Shown: one piece after another, positions 36,625-45,649 of the stretch
Layout: each line of letters opens with the position of its first letter
How positions within the stretch are numbered: the first letter of the stretch is position 1
Assembly (NCBI RefSeq): GCF_039710355.1
Contig: NZ_JBDKWZ010000004.1
Coordinates: 248,001 to 312,000 of the forward strand
Origin: Rapidithrix thailandica
GTDB taxonomy: Bacteria > Bacteroidota > Bacteroidia > Cytophagales > Flammeovirgaceae
DNA length: 64,000 bases
Direction of reading: 5' to 3'
Notes under the pieces: generated by a model
Database searches by the model: none
What the model was told of the DNA's origin: nothing
Seen by the model: the letters and a program-made list of their open reading frames with translations, nothing else
Position numbers and translations under genes: made by a program

Positions 36625-37812
36625 ATGAAATTTCGATTCAAACAATTCGTGTATTTCTGTGGAATCGTAGGAATAGGATTGGCTTGCCAGCAAAGGCAAG
36701 CCAATCAACAGGAAAAAGAAGAAAAATCTCCTTCCGATTATCCACAAGTCGAACAGGAATCCTTTGGGACGATAGAAGGTAAAGAAGTGACCTTGTTTAC
36801 TTTGCAAAATAGTCAGGGAATGAAAGTGAAAATCACCAATTACGGTGGAATCATCTCCCAGCTCTGGGTACCGGATAAGGAAGGGCAGTTAGAGGATGTT
36901 GTGTTAGGGTTTGACCATCTGGAGGATTACTTAAAAGGCTCGCCATATTTCGGTGCTATTGTTGGCCGCTATGGCAACCGGATTGCCAAGGGGCAATTTG
37001 AGTTGGATGGAGAACTGTATTCTTTGGCTACCAATGACGGCAGCAATCATTTGCACGGAGGAAAAAAAGGCTTTGATAAAGTCTTATGGGATGCAGAATA
37101 CCTGGTGGATGAAAAAAATGTAAAGCTATTGCTTTCTTATCATAGTATTGACGGTGAAGAAGGTTATCCGGGGAATCTGTCGGTCAAAGTAGTTTATACC
37201 TTAACGGATGAAAATGCCTTGAAAATTGAGTACTATGCCACAACAGATAAGAAAACCATCGTCAACCTGACCAATCATTCGTACTTTAACCTGAAAGGAG
37301 CCGGCAAGGGCGATATTCTGGAACACCAACTGACGATTTATGCCTCGAAGTTCAGTCCGGTCAATCAGGAATTGATACCTACCGGAGAGTTGCAACCGGT
37401 GGAGGGTACAGCATTTGACTTCCGGAAGGCCGTTGCAGTTGGAGCGAGAATTCAGAAGGAAGACACCCAATTAAAATTTGGCCGGGGCTATGACCATAAC
37501 TTTGTGTTGAACCGGACAGGGGAACAGCTGTTCGAGGCTGCCACAGTAGTGGAGCCTGTATCAGGACGTAAAATGCAAGTCTTTACTTCCGAGCCGGGTG
37601 TCCAGTTTTATTCGGGAAACTTTTTGGACGGAAGCCTGACCGGTAAAGACCAACGTGTTTACGAACACCGCTATGGCTTTTGTTTGGAAACGCAACATTT
37701 TCCGGATACTCCGAATCAACCCGGTTTTCCCTCTGTAATTTTAGAGCCCGGTCAAACATATCAATCCACAACGGTTTATAAGTTTTCTCTTGCAAATGAA
37801 AACAAAAAGTAA
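36625..37812 (+). CDS. Aldose 1-epimerase (galactose mutarotase) lipoprotein
   Basis: A 395-residue mutarotase with a lipobox (GIGLACQ, Cys near residue 22), so it acts outside the cytoplasm. Family motifs: ITNYGGIISQLWVPD, GRYGNRIAKGQFELDG, NHLHGGKKGFDKVLWDA, the catalytic His in NLTNHSYFNL, the substrate Asp in GYDHNFVLN and the catalytic Glu in CLETQHFPDTPNQPGFP. It equilibrates alpha and beta anomers of the aldose freed by the GH2 enzyme directly upstream (10-bp gap). A perfect 12-bp inverted repeat lies in its first codons. The gene symbol galM fits the family; periplasmic lipoprotein versions are common in Bacteroidota PULs. Confidence 0.93.
   Translation: MKFRFKQFVYFCGIVGIGLACQQRQANQQEKEEKSPSDYPQVEQESFGTIEGKEVTLFTLQNSQGMKVKITNYGGIISQLWVPDKEGQLEDVVLGFDHLEDYLKGSPYFGAIVGRYGNRIAKGQFELDGELYSLATNDGSNHLHGGKKGFDKVLWDAEYLVDEKNVKLLLSYHSIDGEEGYPGNLSVKVVYTLTDENALKIEYYATTDKKTIVNLTNHSYFNLKGAGKGDILEHQLTIYASKFSPVNQELIPTGELQPVEGTAFDFRKAVAVGARIQKEDTQLKFGRGYDHNFVLNRTGEQLFEAATVVEPVSGRKMQVFTSEPGVQFYSGNFLDGSLTGKDQRVYEHRYGFCLETQHFPDTPNQPGFPSVILEPGQTYQSTTVYKFSLANENKK
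36677..36706. repeat. Perfect 12-bp inverted repeat inside the epimerase signal region
   Basis: GATTGGCTTGCC (36677-36688) and GGCAAGCCAATC (36695-36706) flank a 6-base loop, within codons ~18-28 of the epimerase gene. The encoded residues span the lipobox (GLACQQRQANQ). As RNA this would be a stable hairpin about 50 nt after the start codon and could slow translation. Confidence 0.8.
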
Positions 37813-38052
37813 AAATAAGAATCAAATCTACCGGCTTGGTTGGAGGGGCGATACTTCGGACATCAGGCCTTTTAATAGCACAAGACAGCCAAACCGGTCG
37901 GTGGAAAAGCCAGGCAAAGGATCCGTTTTTACTGTTTTCCACTCTCACTGCCTTATTTGTCATCCGGTATTCATCCTTCATGAAGACGTGTTGAAAATGA
38001 AGAGCCGTTAGCAGATGAAATAAGTATAAAACAAAATAATAAGACATACACA

Positions 38053-40101
38053 ATGTATTATAGGTTAAGAATAGTTTACAGTTTAATTTTTTTCTCTTTC
38101 TTTATTCAAGGGGCATATGCGCAAGTGCTAGAATTGATCCCAAAGGATAAGGGGTATCAGGTTGTGCTTAAAAATCATGGAAAAAACTTAATGTACGCTC
38201 CGGAAGAAGGGCTTTGGTCAATTGCTACACAATGGCGGCAAAATTGGCCGACAGCTTGGCAACATGCCCAAGCCACTGAAATAGAACAAAATGATGAATG
38301 GCTAATAGTAAAAGGGAAATTACTACTCCCGCAAGGGGAATGGAACTTACGGGATGCTTACCGCCAGGAAGAGGGCCGGGTGAAATGCATCAGGCGTTTT
38401 GAATGGAAAGGGAAAGAAACCTTGGAAAATATTACCTTATCCGTTCGTTGGAAAGTCCCATCCCGAGAGGTAGAAGCCTTTTTACCCGGAATTCTTTACT
38501 ATGGCAACCCCTCCGGTGAAAAAAACGGCCGCCATAAAGTACCTGTTTTTCATGGAAGGAAAGGGGAGGAAGCATTATTTGAAGAACACCGTTTTCCTAT
38601 GCCTTTTGCCAATTTGGAATGGGAGGAAAAGGAGCAATACTATGGAGCGGCTTTGCATAGTTTGCCTAGCCCGGTGTATGGAGGAAATCATTTTGACCAG
38701 TGGTGGTCGATGGGGGTGAAGGCGTATGAAACCGATACCGAACTGCGTTTGCTCTCCGGGCCCGTTACCTACAATGGACAAAAAAGCGTAGCTAAAGCGC
38801 TACAACAGAGAGCTATGCCCTATGGAGAAACGTATATAAGAATGAAACCCGGAACAGTGATTGAAAAAACTTTTTACTTGGAAGCTTTTCCCTCAAAAGC
38901 TCAAGGAACAGCTTTTCAACGCCCTTTGTATACTTCTATCAACCTCTTTAAACCTTTTTATGCAGAGACCTTTCCTACCGTTGATGAAATCATCAAAACC
39001 AAATACCGCTTTACTAAAGCTAGATGGGTGGAGGGTGAAAACTATGCCGGGTATAATATGTATCCCGGTTTTGCCAAACCACGCATTGTTTTAGGGTGGG
39101 CCGGTCAGTCGGAAGCCCCTCTTTACGCTTTACAAGTATTACAAGAAGAATTACAAGATGAGGCGATCTGGAAGAAAGTACAGAGTGCTATGGATCATAT
39201 TTGCACCAGCCCTATTAGTGAGAAAGGTTTTCCCGTTAGGTATGAGTTACAGGAAAATCAATGGCATAGCCCGGACCCGGTCTCAGAAGGACAAGCGATG
39301 AATAACATTGCATTAGCAATCCGCACCGCTAGAAAAAATCAGCAATTGAATACGAAAAACTGGGAGACGTTTTTACAAAAGGCCTGTGAAGTACATGCCC
39401 AACGGTTGTTGTCAGAGGACTGGCATCCTCGCAATACAGCCGAAGCCTTTTATATTTCTCCTTTGCTTCTGGCTGCGGATCTTTTTAAGAATGCAAGCTA
39501 CCAGAAGGCAGCCCTGAAAGCAGCAGACTATTATGCAAAGCGTCATCTGAATATGGAAGAACCCTATTGGGGAGGGACCTTAGATGCCACCTGCGAAGAC
39601 AAAGAAGGCGCCTGGGGGGCGTTTCAAGGATTTTTAGCCGCTTATGAAGCTACCCGGCAACCTCAATATTTGCAATGGGCCCAACATGCTTGTGATGTAG
39701 TATTGAGTTATACGGTAGTGTGGGATATTCCTTTACCAGCTGGAAGAATGGCTGATCATCACTTTAAAACCCGGGGCTGGACTGGTGTTTCCCCCCAGAA
39801 TCAACACTTGGATGTGTATGGGGTCTTATATACTCCTGCAATTTACAGAATGGGTGAACTTACCGGTAATCAAGCCTTGAAAAAACTGGCCCAAGTCATG
39901 TTTAGGACTTGTGGGCAAATGATCGACCCTTATGGCTCTCAAGGAGAACAACTTCAACAAACCAATTTTGCCCAACATGGCGATATGTCTGATATCTACA
40001 AACTACGGGGGGGGTATTCCGAGTCTTGGACGGTGTATTGGATCACTGCACATTTTTTGCATGCCGCAGCCCAGTTTAAAGAGATGGGGGTGGAGTTTTA
40101 A
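38053..40101 (+). CDS. Exported (alpha/alpha) toroid protein of unknown function
   Basis: A 682-residue protein with a signal peptide (to ~GAYAQ). Residues ~30-290 are beta-rich; residues ~330-680 are helical with regularly spaced aromatic residues, for example KAADYYAKRHLNMEEPYWGGTL, AYEATRQPQYLQWAQHACDVVL and RGGYSESWTVYWITAHFLHAAAQ. This suggests a beta-sandwich followed by an (alpha/alpha) barrel, as in six-hairpin glycosidases or polysaccharide lyases of the heparinase type. I do not recognise a named family. Acidic residues in DATCEDKEGAWGAF and in RMADHHFKTRGW with nearby histidines are candidates for an active site. It lies 240 bp downstream of the epimerase in the same direction. Its bases look AT-richer than in the genes to the left. 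Confidence 0.5.
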   Translation: MYYRLRIVYSLIFFSFFIQGAYAQVLELIPKDKGYQVVLKNHGKNLMYAPEEGLWSIATQWRQNWPTAWQHAQATEIEQNDEWLIVKGKLLLPQGEWNLRDAYRQEEGRVKCIRRFEWKGKETLENITLSVRWKVPSREVEAFLPGILYYGNPSGEKNGRHKVPVFHGRKGEEALFEEHRFPMPFANLEWEEKEQYYGAALHSLPSPVYGGNHFDQWWSMGVKAYETDTELRLLSGPVTYNGQKSVAKALQQRAMPYGETYIRMKPGTVIEKTFYLEAFPSKAQGTAFQRPLYTSINLFKPFYAETFPTVDEIIKTKYRFTKARWVEGENYAGYNMYPGFAKPRIVLGWAGQSEAPLYALQVLQEELQDEAIWKKVQSAMDHICTSPISEKGFPVRYELQENQWHSPDPVSEGQAMNNIALAIRTARKNQQLNTKNWETFLQKACEVHAQRLLSEDWHPRNTAEAFYISPLLLAADLFKNASYQKAALKAADYYAKRHLNMEEPYWGGTLDATCEDKEGAWGAFQGFLAAYEATRQPQYLQWAQHACDVVLSYTVVWDIPLPAGRMADHHFKTRGWTGVSPQNQHLDVYGVLYTPAIYRMGELTGNQALKKLAQVMFRTCGQMIDPYGSQGEQLQQTNFAQHGDMSDIYKLRGGYSESWTVYWITAHFLHAAAQFKEMGVEF

Positions 40102-40604
40102 ACTGGCTCTTAAAATTAAAGGTAAGGATGGGCCTAGCTCCTTAAGTTGACAGTTGTGTACGCTTCATTGAGCCTGTTTTTCAAAATGTACAGTAGGGTA
40201 AAAATGTGATGGCCGGATTATGTATAAAACCATAGCACCGAGCTATCAACCTGTCTTCAATGCTGGAAGAACTCTACCATAGAGGGAAGTGATGTCAGGC
40301 GGATCCTTAGCCTGAAGCCACTTCCCTCTATGAATTTGACAGTATTCAGTAAGAGGTGCAACTGATAAGCCTCTGTCGGAGTAACTCTAGGTGACAAATA
40401 CCACTTGAAACATGGTGGGCTGCTTCTACATGGACGGGGGTACGGATCATCTCTTTCCATTTGTATGTAGTGAAAGATGAATATCTTCCCTTATATTAGC
40501 GGAAGTTGTACTTTTTGGGAAGGAGTGTTTCAGGTTTTACAACCGGGAGAAAATTGGCTTGGGACAACTTCGGACAGATTTTCGAATAACAGAACACTAT
40601 TGAA
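40102..40604. other. Intergenic region with a palindromic element
   Basis: This 503-bp gap contains no credible gene. A frame of 67 codons on the minus strand (40257-40460) has no recognisable features. The main content is the nested palindrome at 40278-40332. The remainder up to the GH78-like gene is AT-rich and should hold its promoter. Confidence 0.5.
40278..40332. repeat. Nested palindrome with 14-bp outer and 6-bp inner arms
   Basis: CATAGAGGGAAGTG (40278-40291) pairs exactly with CACTTCCCTCTATG (40319-40332); inside, TCAGGC (40295-40300) pairs with GCCTGA (40310-40315). No U-tract follows on either strand. It resembles a REP-like or insertion-sequence-end hairpin more than a terminator; no transposase is nearby. 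Confidence 0.7.
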
Positions 40605-42950
40605 ATGAATGTATCTATGAAATATCTTTATCTGTTAAAACTACCTATCATCATTCTATTCATGCTTATTTCATGCCAGGCTGACACCGTACAAGTTGGT
40701 GAGCAGAAATTAACCCTTTCAAATACTGAAAAAGAAAATAACCTCGAACCTTGGAAAGCAAAGTGGATTTCTACGGTAGACAAGTTAGATTCAGTAAATG
40801 CCTGGACCATGTTTCAGAAAAGTATTCGTTTGGAAGAGGTACCCCCTAAGCCCCTATTTTCCAAAATTGCTGTAGATTCTAAATATTGGTTATGGATAAA
40901 TAAGCAACTTGTGGTGTTTGAAGGAGGGTTAAAACGTGGCCCAAAACCCAATGGCACATACTATGATGAAGTGGATCTCTCTCCCTACCTGAAAAAAGGA
41001 GAAAATCAAATAAATGTGCTGGTTTGGTTTTTTGGTAAAGAGGGGTTTTCTCACAAAAATAGTGGGAAGAGCGGGTTGCTATTTGAAGTCCAAAAGCTCC
41101 CCGCTCTTTCTTCAAACGACTCTTGGAAAGCTTGGAAGCAGGGCGGTTTTGGTCATACTCAAGAACCTCACCCAAATTATAGATTAGCTGAATCCAATAT
41201 TTATTTTGATGCCAGAAAAGGGAGTTTGGATTTGACAAACTCTGTTGCCCTAGGGGCCAACAATGCCCTGGAAATTGGGCGAGCAGGCGATTCGCCTTGG
41301 GGTGAGTTAACGGCCAGGCCGATACCCCAATGGAAAGACTTTGGCGTAAAAAACTACATTAACACCAAAGATTTTCCTTTTACTTCAAAAGGGGATACCC
41401 TCACCATGCACTTGCCTTACAATGCTCACATCACTCCCTTTTTGAAAGTGAAAGCGAAGGCAGGCCAATTGATATCTATCCAAACCGATAATTATATGGG
41501 GGGGAGTAATCCTAATGTGAGGGCTGAATATGTAACCAAAGACGGAGAACAAGAATATGAGAGTCTGGGCTGGATGAATGGGCATGAAGTACATTATCAT
41601 ATTCCCGAAGGGATAGAGGTACTCGACCTAAAGTATCGGGAGACAGGTTATGATACGGATTTTAACGGGGTTTTTTATTGCGATATTCCTTTCTATAACA
41701 GATTATGGGAAAAATCCCTTCGCACATTATATGTCACCATGCGGGATACATATATGGATTGTCCGGATAGAGAAAGAGCGCAATGGTGGGGAGACTTGGT
41801 GTTGGAAAGCGGGGAGTCTTTTTATGCTTTGTCCCCCAGTAGTCACCTGTTAACTAAAAAGGGTATCTTGGAATTGGTGAATTGGCAGCGGCATGATTCT
41901 ACCTTATATTCGCCAGTCCCCGCAGGAAATTGGGATAGAGAGCTCCCAACTCAAATGTTATCCAGTATAGGTAAATATGGTTTTTGGAATTACTATCTCC
42001 ATACAGGGGATCGTCAAACTATAAAAGAGGCATATCCAGCAGTACAACGATATCTCAGTTTATGGAAGTTAAATGATCAAGGCACCTTGGTCTTAAGACA
42101 AGGTGGGTGGACTTGGGGAGATTGGGGAAGTAATAAGGACATGGAGCTATTGTATAATACCCAATACTATATGGCCCTTGAAGCTTATGCACTTATGAGC
42201 CAATTGTTAGGAGAAAAGGAAACCTTCGATGCCCTTCAGCTTAAAATGGAGTTGTTTAAGAAGAATTTTAATAAGGTTTTTTGGACAGGTGCTGCTTACA
42301 GGTCTCCTCAATATAAAGGGGCAACCGATGACCGGTCTCAAGGATTAGCTGTAGTGGCAGGTTTAGCCGGGGAAGAGACGTTTCAGCATATTTTACGAAT
42401 CTTACAAAAAGAAAAACATGCAAGCCCATATATGGAAAAATATGTATTGGAAGCCCTGTTTCAAATGGGATATCCGGAGCAAGCTTTAAACCGGATGAAA
42501 GAAAGGTTTGCCGAAATGGTGCATAATACACAATATACGACCTTATGGGAAGGTTGGGGAATAGGGGCTGAAGGCTTTGGAGGGGGAACGACCAATCATG
42601 CCTGGAGTGGGGGAGGCTTAACGCTTTTATCGCAATATGTAGCGGGGGTTAGTCCGCTTGAAGCGGGGTATCGTGTTTTTCAAATAAAGCCCCAGCTTGG
42701 TTTTCTGACCCATATAAAAGCAACGGTACCGACGGTAAAAGGAAAAATCGTATTGCAAATTGATAAAGATTCTGCATTCAAAATGGATTTAACTGTACCT
42801 GTGGGTACAAAAGCAATCGTACATATCCCAAATGCATTTCCTAAGATTAACATTGACGGTGTAAAGATTCAGGGGGTGGGTCAAGCAGATAGTTGGGTAG
42901 TGGAAATCCAAGAAGGCAGTCATCAAATTTTGGCAAAAAAATCAGAATAA
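40605..42950 (+). CDS. GH78-like alpha-L-rhamnosidase lipoprotein
   Basis: A 781-residue lipoprotein (lipobox LISCQ; the start may be ATG 40605 or ATG 40617, which gives a tidier signal). N-terminal beta domain at ~50-170 of the rhamnosidase N type (WKAKWIS, TMFQKSIRL, KYWLWINKQLVVFEGGLKRG, YYDEVDLSPYLKKGENQINVLVWFF), a middle beta domain, then the (alpha/alpha)6 barrel with the typical stretch MRDTYMDCPDRERAQWWGDLVLES and, later, GGWTWGDWGSNKDMELLYNTQYYMALEAY and WEGWGIGAEGFGGGTTNHAWSGG. These are hallmark segments of GH78 and relatives, which release terminal alpha-L-rhamnose with inversion. The acidic DCPDRER and TLWEGWG regions hold probable catalytic Glu/Asp. It is last in the second PUL. 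Confidence 0.85.
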   Translation: MNVSMKYLYLLKLPIIILFMLISCQADTVQVGEQKLTLSNTEKENNLEPWKAKWISTVDKLDSVNAWTMFQKSIRLEEVPPKPLFSKIAVDSKYWLWINKQLVVFEGGLKRGPKPNGTYYDEVDLSPYLKKGENQINVLVWFFGKEGFSHKNSGKSGLLFEVQKLPALSSNDSWKAWKQGGFGHTQEPHPNYRLAESNIYFDARKGSLDLTNSVALGANNALEIGRAGDSPWGELTARPIPQWKDFGVKNYINTKDFPFTSKGDTLTMHLPYNAHITPFLKVKAKAGQLISIQTDNYMGGSNPNVRAEYVTKDGEQEYESLGWMNGHEVHYHIPEGIEVLDLKYRETGYDTDFNGVFYCDIPFYNRLWEKSLRTLYVTMRDTYMDCPDRERAQWWGDLVLESGESFYALSPSSHLLTKKGILELVNWQRHDSTLYSPVPAGNWDRELPTQMLSSIGKYGFWNYYLHTGDRQTIKEAYPAVQRYLSLWKLNDQGTLVLRQGGWTWGDWGSNKDMELLYNTQYYMALEAYALMSQLLGEKETFDALQLKMELFKKNFNKVFWTGAAYRSPQYKGATDDRSQGLAVVAGLAGEETFQHILRILQKEKHASPYMEKYVLEALFQMGYPEQALNRMKERFAEMVHNTQYTTLWEGWGIGAEGFGGGTTNHAWSGGGLTLLSQYVAGVSPLEAGYRVFQIKPQLGFLTHIKATVPTVKGKIVLQIDKDSAFKMDLTVPVGTKAIVHIPNAFPKINIDGVKIQGVGQADSWVVEIQEGSHQILAKKSE

Positions 42951-43442
42951 ATACCTTTTTTTAAATCAATTCGGCTTATTCGTACTTTGCTCTTAGAGCA
43001 AGTTTAATATTGATTCCAATTTTGAGGAGAACTCTCTTTGTCCCTAAGTTGAAATTTAACTATGTCCTAAACTGTTTTTTTTCTATAGAAGAGAAATAAA
43101 TAAGCCGTGTCATACCGGAGGTTGCCAGTTTATTCAGGCAGCCTCTATTTCTATACAACTGTAATAATCAAAATAGCAAGTGCTTTGCCAGCTCAGGCAC
43201 AAACACAGATCCGAATCGAATATTTTTTTACCCCGCAGTCAAAGCGGGTACCCATCTGACCATACACACCTTCATGGATTGAATTTCAAAGCCGGATTGT
43301 CTCTGGGTATAGCCTTGGGTTGTGAAAAAAATTCAGGGTATGGGCAGGAGTGAAATGCCATAAAATCAAGGGTATAGGATGTTTGGTAAGGGGGGATTCC
43401 TGTTCTTAATTCGGCAAATAAATAATTGTTGACTGCGCTTCG
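42951..43442. other. Intergenic region after the rhamnosidase
   Basis: This 492-bp gap has no supported gene. It contains a hairpin at 43118-43145; the remainder (43150-43440) has only short frames broken by stops and looks like eroded sequence. Confidence 0.45.
43118..43145 (+). terminator. Probable transcript-end hairpin after the second PUL
   Basis: GAGGTTGCC (43118-43126) pairs with GGCAGCCTC (43137-43145), with one G-U pair, around a 10-base loop; the sequence then reads TATTTCTATA, a weak U-rich tail. It lies 168 bp after the GH78-like stop. Confidence 0.45.
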
Positions 43443-43950
43443 ATGAGGAAATATTCTAACATAAAAGTACTATCTCTACTAAGTGTTTACAGCTTAATAA
43501 CACTTTTTAATACTGTCCCCTATACACATCCTTCTCCTGATACACGTTTCCATGTATCAGGAAAGCATCTCTCACATGAAGAGCATGAGCATCCCCAACC
43601 AAAAGGAGATTCATCTCAAAAAAAAATAGTTAATTCACTTCATTGACATACTAGTGCCCACTGGCAAGGGGATTGAGTATAAGACGGGTGTGCTTAAATA
43701 TGGAAAGGTAAAGTACGAATGGATGACTGATCAGAGGCTGCTTTATTTTGATTTTCATAGGGAAGTAAAACAAAGAGTGAAACCCAAACAAACTGCTATA
43801 CCATAGCTTATTCTAAATAATGTGACCGGCACTCTATTAGCGCCATTTGAAGGGACTCATGGTTGGTACATTTGAAACGATTCCTAAGAGCCTATCACTG
43901 TAACACTGAGATTAAAAAGGGGAATATACACTTTAACAGCTGCTGAAGGG
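43443..43950 (+). pseudogene. Decayed gene for an exported His-rich protein ending in GTHGWY
   Basis: The first 67 codons (43443-43646) encode a signal-like helix and a His/Glu-rich tract (HLSHEEHEHPQPKG) and stop after a 9-A run. Shifted by one frame, from about 43630, the sequence continues ILVPTGKGIEYKTGVLKYGKVKYEWMTD, then LYFDFHREV, then, after an in-frame TAG (43804), LLAPFEGTHGWYI, a TGA, NDS, a TAA and EPITVTLRLK. This pattern (PxGKGIEYK, YEW.TDG..YFDFHGE, APFxGTHGWYW.N, PVTVTL) is one I know from small membrane-anchored proteins of unknown function in proteobacteria and others. One frameshift and three nonsense codons show that it is dead. Confidence 0.65.
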
Positions 43951-44316
43951 CTGAGAGCTGTTGGATTTTTTTATAAGTATTTTTTCCTTCTGGTATTCCT
44001 CATTATTCTATTGAAGTAACACATCAGGCAAACCCGGTGTGTTGTTGAGGAAAAATAAACTGAGGAAATTCTGAAAGTGACTGGCAAATGAAATACAAAT
44101 TGCTTCTATGGCATAGGCACAGCAGCTTCCTTGCAGATGGTTTTTCAGTTGCAGGGTGGCTATCGGGATTGAGAGAGTTGCTTTGGCAAAGTTTCAAACA
44201 AATAAGGGAATCACGGATAGCTTCACTATTTTTGCCGGGGCAATAAAGGAGCGCCTCGTTCTATGAACCCAAGAGCCTTTTCCTGAACAGAGACAGAAAA
44301 TCAAAATTGTTTTTTT
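43951..44316. other. Intergenic region before the flavodoxin-RidA gene
   Basis: This 366-bp stretch has no intact gene. TATTTTTG at 44227-44234 fits the -7 consensus and could drive the downstream gene, with a start near 44241, but no -33 box is visible. The rest may be more eroded coding sequence. Confidence 0.35.
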
Positions 44317-45453
44317 ATGAAATTATATAGCACAATATGCTTGGTTTTGACCATCTTTTTTGTAAGTAATATTCAGGCGCAAAAAGCCAAAATACTTGTC
44401 TTAATTCATTCAGATAATGGCGGGACTTATAAGTTAGCGAAAGAGATAGCAACCGGTATTGAGGCAAAAGGGGAGGCAAATGCTTATATCAAACAGGTGA
44501 AAGCTTCTGAGCATCCCATCCTAAAAAGTATTCCTGTAGCAGAGGTTGAAGAATTAACCTCCTATGATGGTATTGCTTTTGGCTCGCCAATCTATTTTGG
44601 AAATATGAGTACAGCAATGAGCGAGTTTCTGGCAAAAACCGTAAACTTATGGAGTAACCACGCTTTAGAAGGCATGCCGGCAACGGTATTTATGTCTGCC
44701 GGAAGTGGGGCCGGAAAAGAATTGGCCATCCAGTCTTTTTGGAATAGCTTGTCTGTACATGGGATGATACTAGTGAGCAATGGCATGAGAGGTTACGAAA
44801 GTGTAGATAAGACTATACCGCAAGGAAACACAGTATTAGGTACAACCAGTTTGGCGTCTTTAAACAACGTGGAAAGACCCTCTCAAAGCGAACGCTTGTT
44901 GGCCAGGCTTCAAGGGCAAAAGATCGCCAAGGTTGCATTGGCTCTGAAAGGGACATTTTCCCAAAAAAGGCCAAGCAAAAAGGATTCCTCACAAACAGAT
45001 GTACATGCCGTTCTCAAAGCGAAACAAATTGAACTGCCTAAAGTACCCGAACCGGCAGGAAACTATCAGCCCTTTGTCCGTACCGGAAATTTGGTTTTTA
45101 TTAATCAAGTAGCATTAAAGAATGGAAAAATTGTACATCCCGGAAAATTAGGAAAAGGACTAACTGAAGAGCAGGTGCAAGAAGCCACAAGAGTAGCCAT
45201 TCTAAATGTTTTATCGGTTTTGAAAGATGCGGTTGATGGTGATTTAAATAGGGTAAAAAAATGTGTTCAACTCACTGGAATCTTTAATACAAAAGACGAT
45301 TATACCCAACATGCAGCATTGATGAATGTCGCCTCAAATTTACTGGTAGACATTTTTGGAGAGAAGGGGCGGCATGCCAGAGCAACCTATGGCGCTTCCT
45401 CTATTCCTGTGAATTCATCAGTGGAAATTCAAGCTGTTTTTGAAATTGAGTAG
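44317..45453 (+). CDS. Exported flavodoxin (WrbA-like)-RidA fusion protein
   Basis: A 378-residue protein with a signal peptide (cleaved near IQAQK). Residues ~24-210 form a flavodoxin/NADPH-dependent FMN reductase domain: KILVLIHSDNGGTYKLAKEIATGIE is the FMN phosphate loop, then YDGIAFGSPIYFGNMSTAMSEFL and MPATVFMSAGSGAGKE. A linker (~211-235) with lysines and serines leads to a RidA/YjgF domain (~236-378): YQPFVRTGNLVFINQVALKNGKIV, QVQEATRVAILNVLSVLKDAVDG and HARATYGASSIPVNSSVEIQAVFEIE, which contains the Arg expected for imine deamination. Both domains normally occur as separate cytoplasmic proteins; here they are joined and exported. Function is unknown. It is convergent with the large GH2 gene on the minus strand. 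Confidence 0.85.
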   Translation: MKLYSTICLVLTIFFVSNIQAQKAKILVLIHSDNGGTYKLAKEIATGIEAKGEANAYIKQVKASEHPILKSIPVAEVEELTSYDGIAFGSPIYFGNMSTAMSEFLAKTVNLWSNHALEGMPATVFMSAGSGAGKELAIQSFWNSLSVHGMILVSNGMRGYESVDKTIPQGNTVLGTTSLASLNNVERPSQSERLLARLQGQKIAKVALALKGTFSQKRPSKKDSSQTDVHAVLKAKQIELPKVPEPAGNYQPFVRTGNLVFINQVALKNGKIVHPGKLGKGLTEEQVQEATRVAILNVLSVLKDAVDGDLNRVKKCVQLTGIFNTKDDYTQHAALMNVASNLLVDIFGEKGRHARATYGASSIPVNSSVEIQAVFEIE

Positions 45454-45567
45454 CTAAAATTAGGTAATGCCAAGAACAAATAGTGGAAGTGAAAAAGGAA
45501 AGGCATTGCCCCTGAATTAACCAGTAGAGACACTAAGTTGTTTGAAAAGCTGGTTATGGGAATTAAA

Positions 45568-45605
45568 GAAGCCTCTAAATCAAAGATTGGTGATTTGGAG
45601 GCTTC
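45568..45605. terminator. Bidirectional hairpin between convergent genes
   Basis: GAAGCCTC (45568-45575) pairs with GAGGCTTC (45598-45605), and AAATCA with TGATTT inside it after one mismatch, around an 8-base loop. It lies between the flavodoxin-RidA gene (plus) and the GH2 gene (minus), where a shared transcript end is expected; short A- and T-rich flanks lie on both sides. Confidence 0.6.
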
Positions 45606-45649
45606 GAAGTATTTTAAAGTTTGTTGACTTTTCCAGTAACTTCTCTTTG

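Noticed and set aside
40257..40460. A 67-codon minus-strand frame in the gap before the GH78-like gene
   Set aside because: It runs across the nested palindrome and shows no domain, signal or sensible ribosome-binding site.
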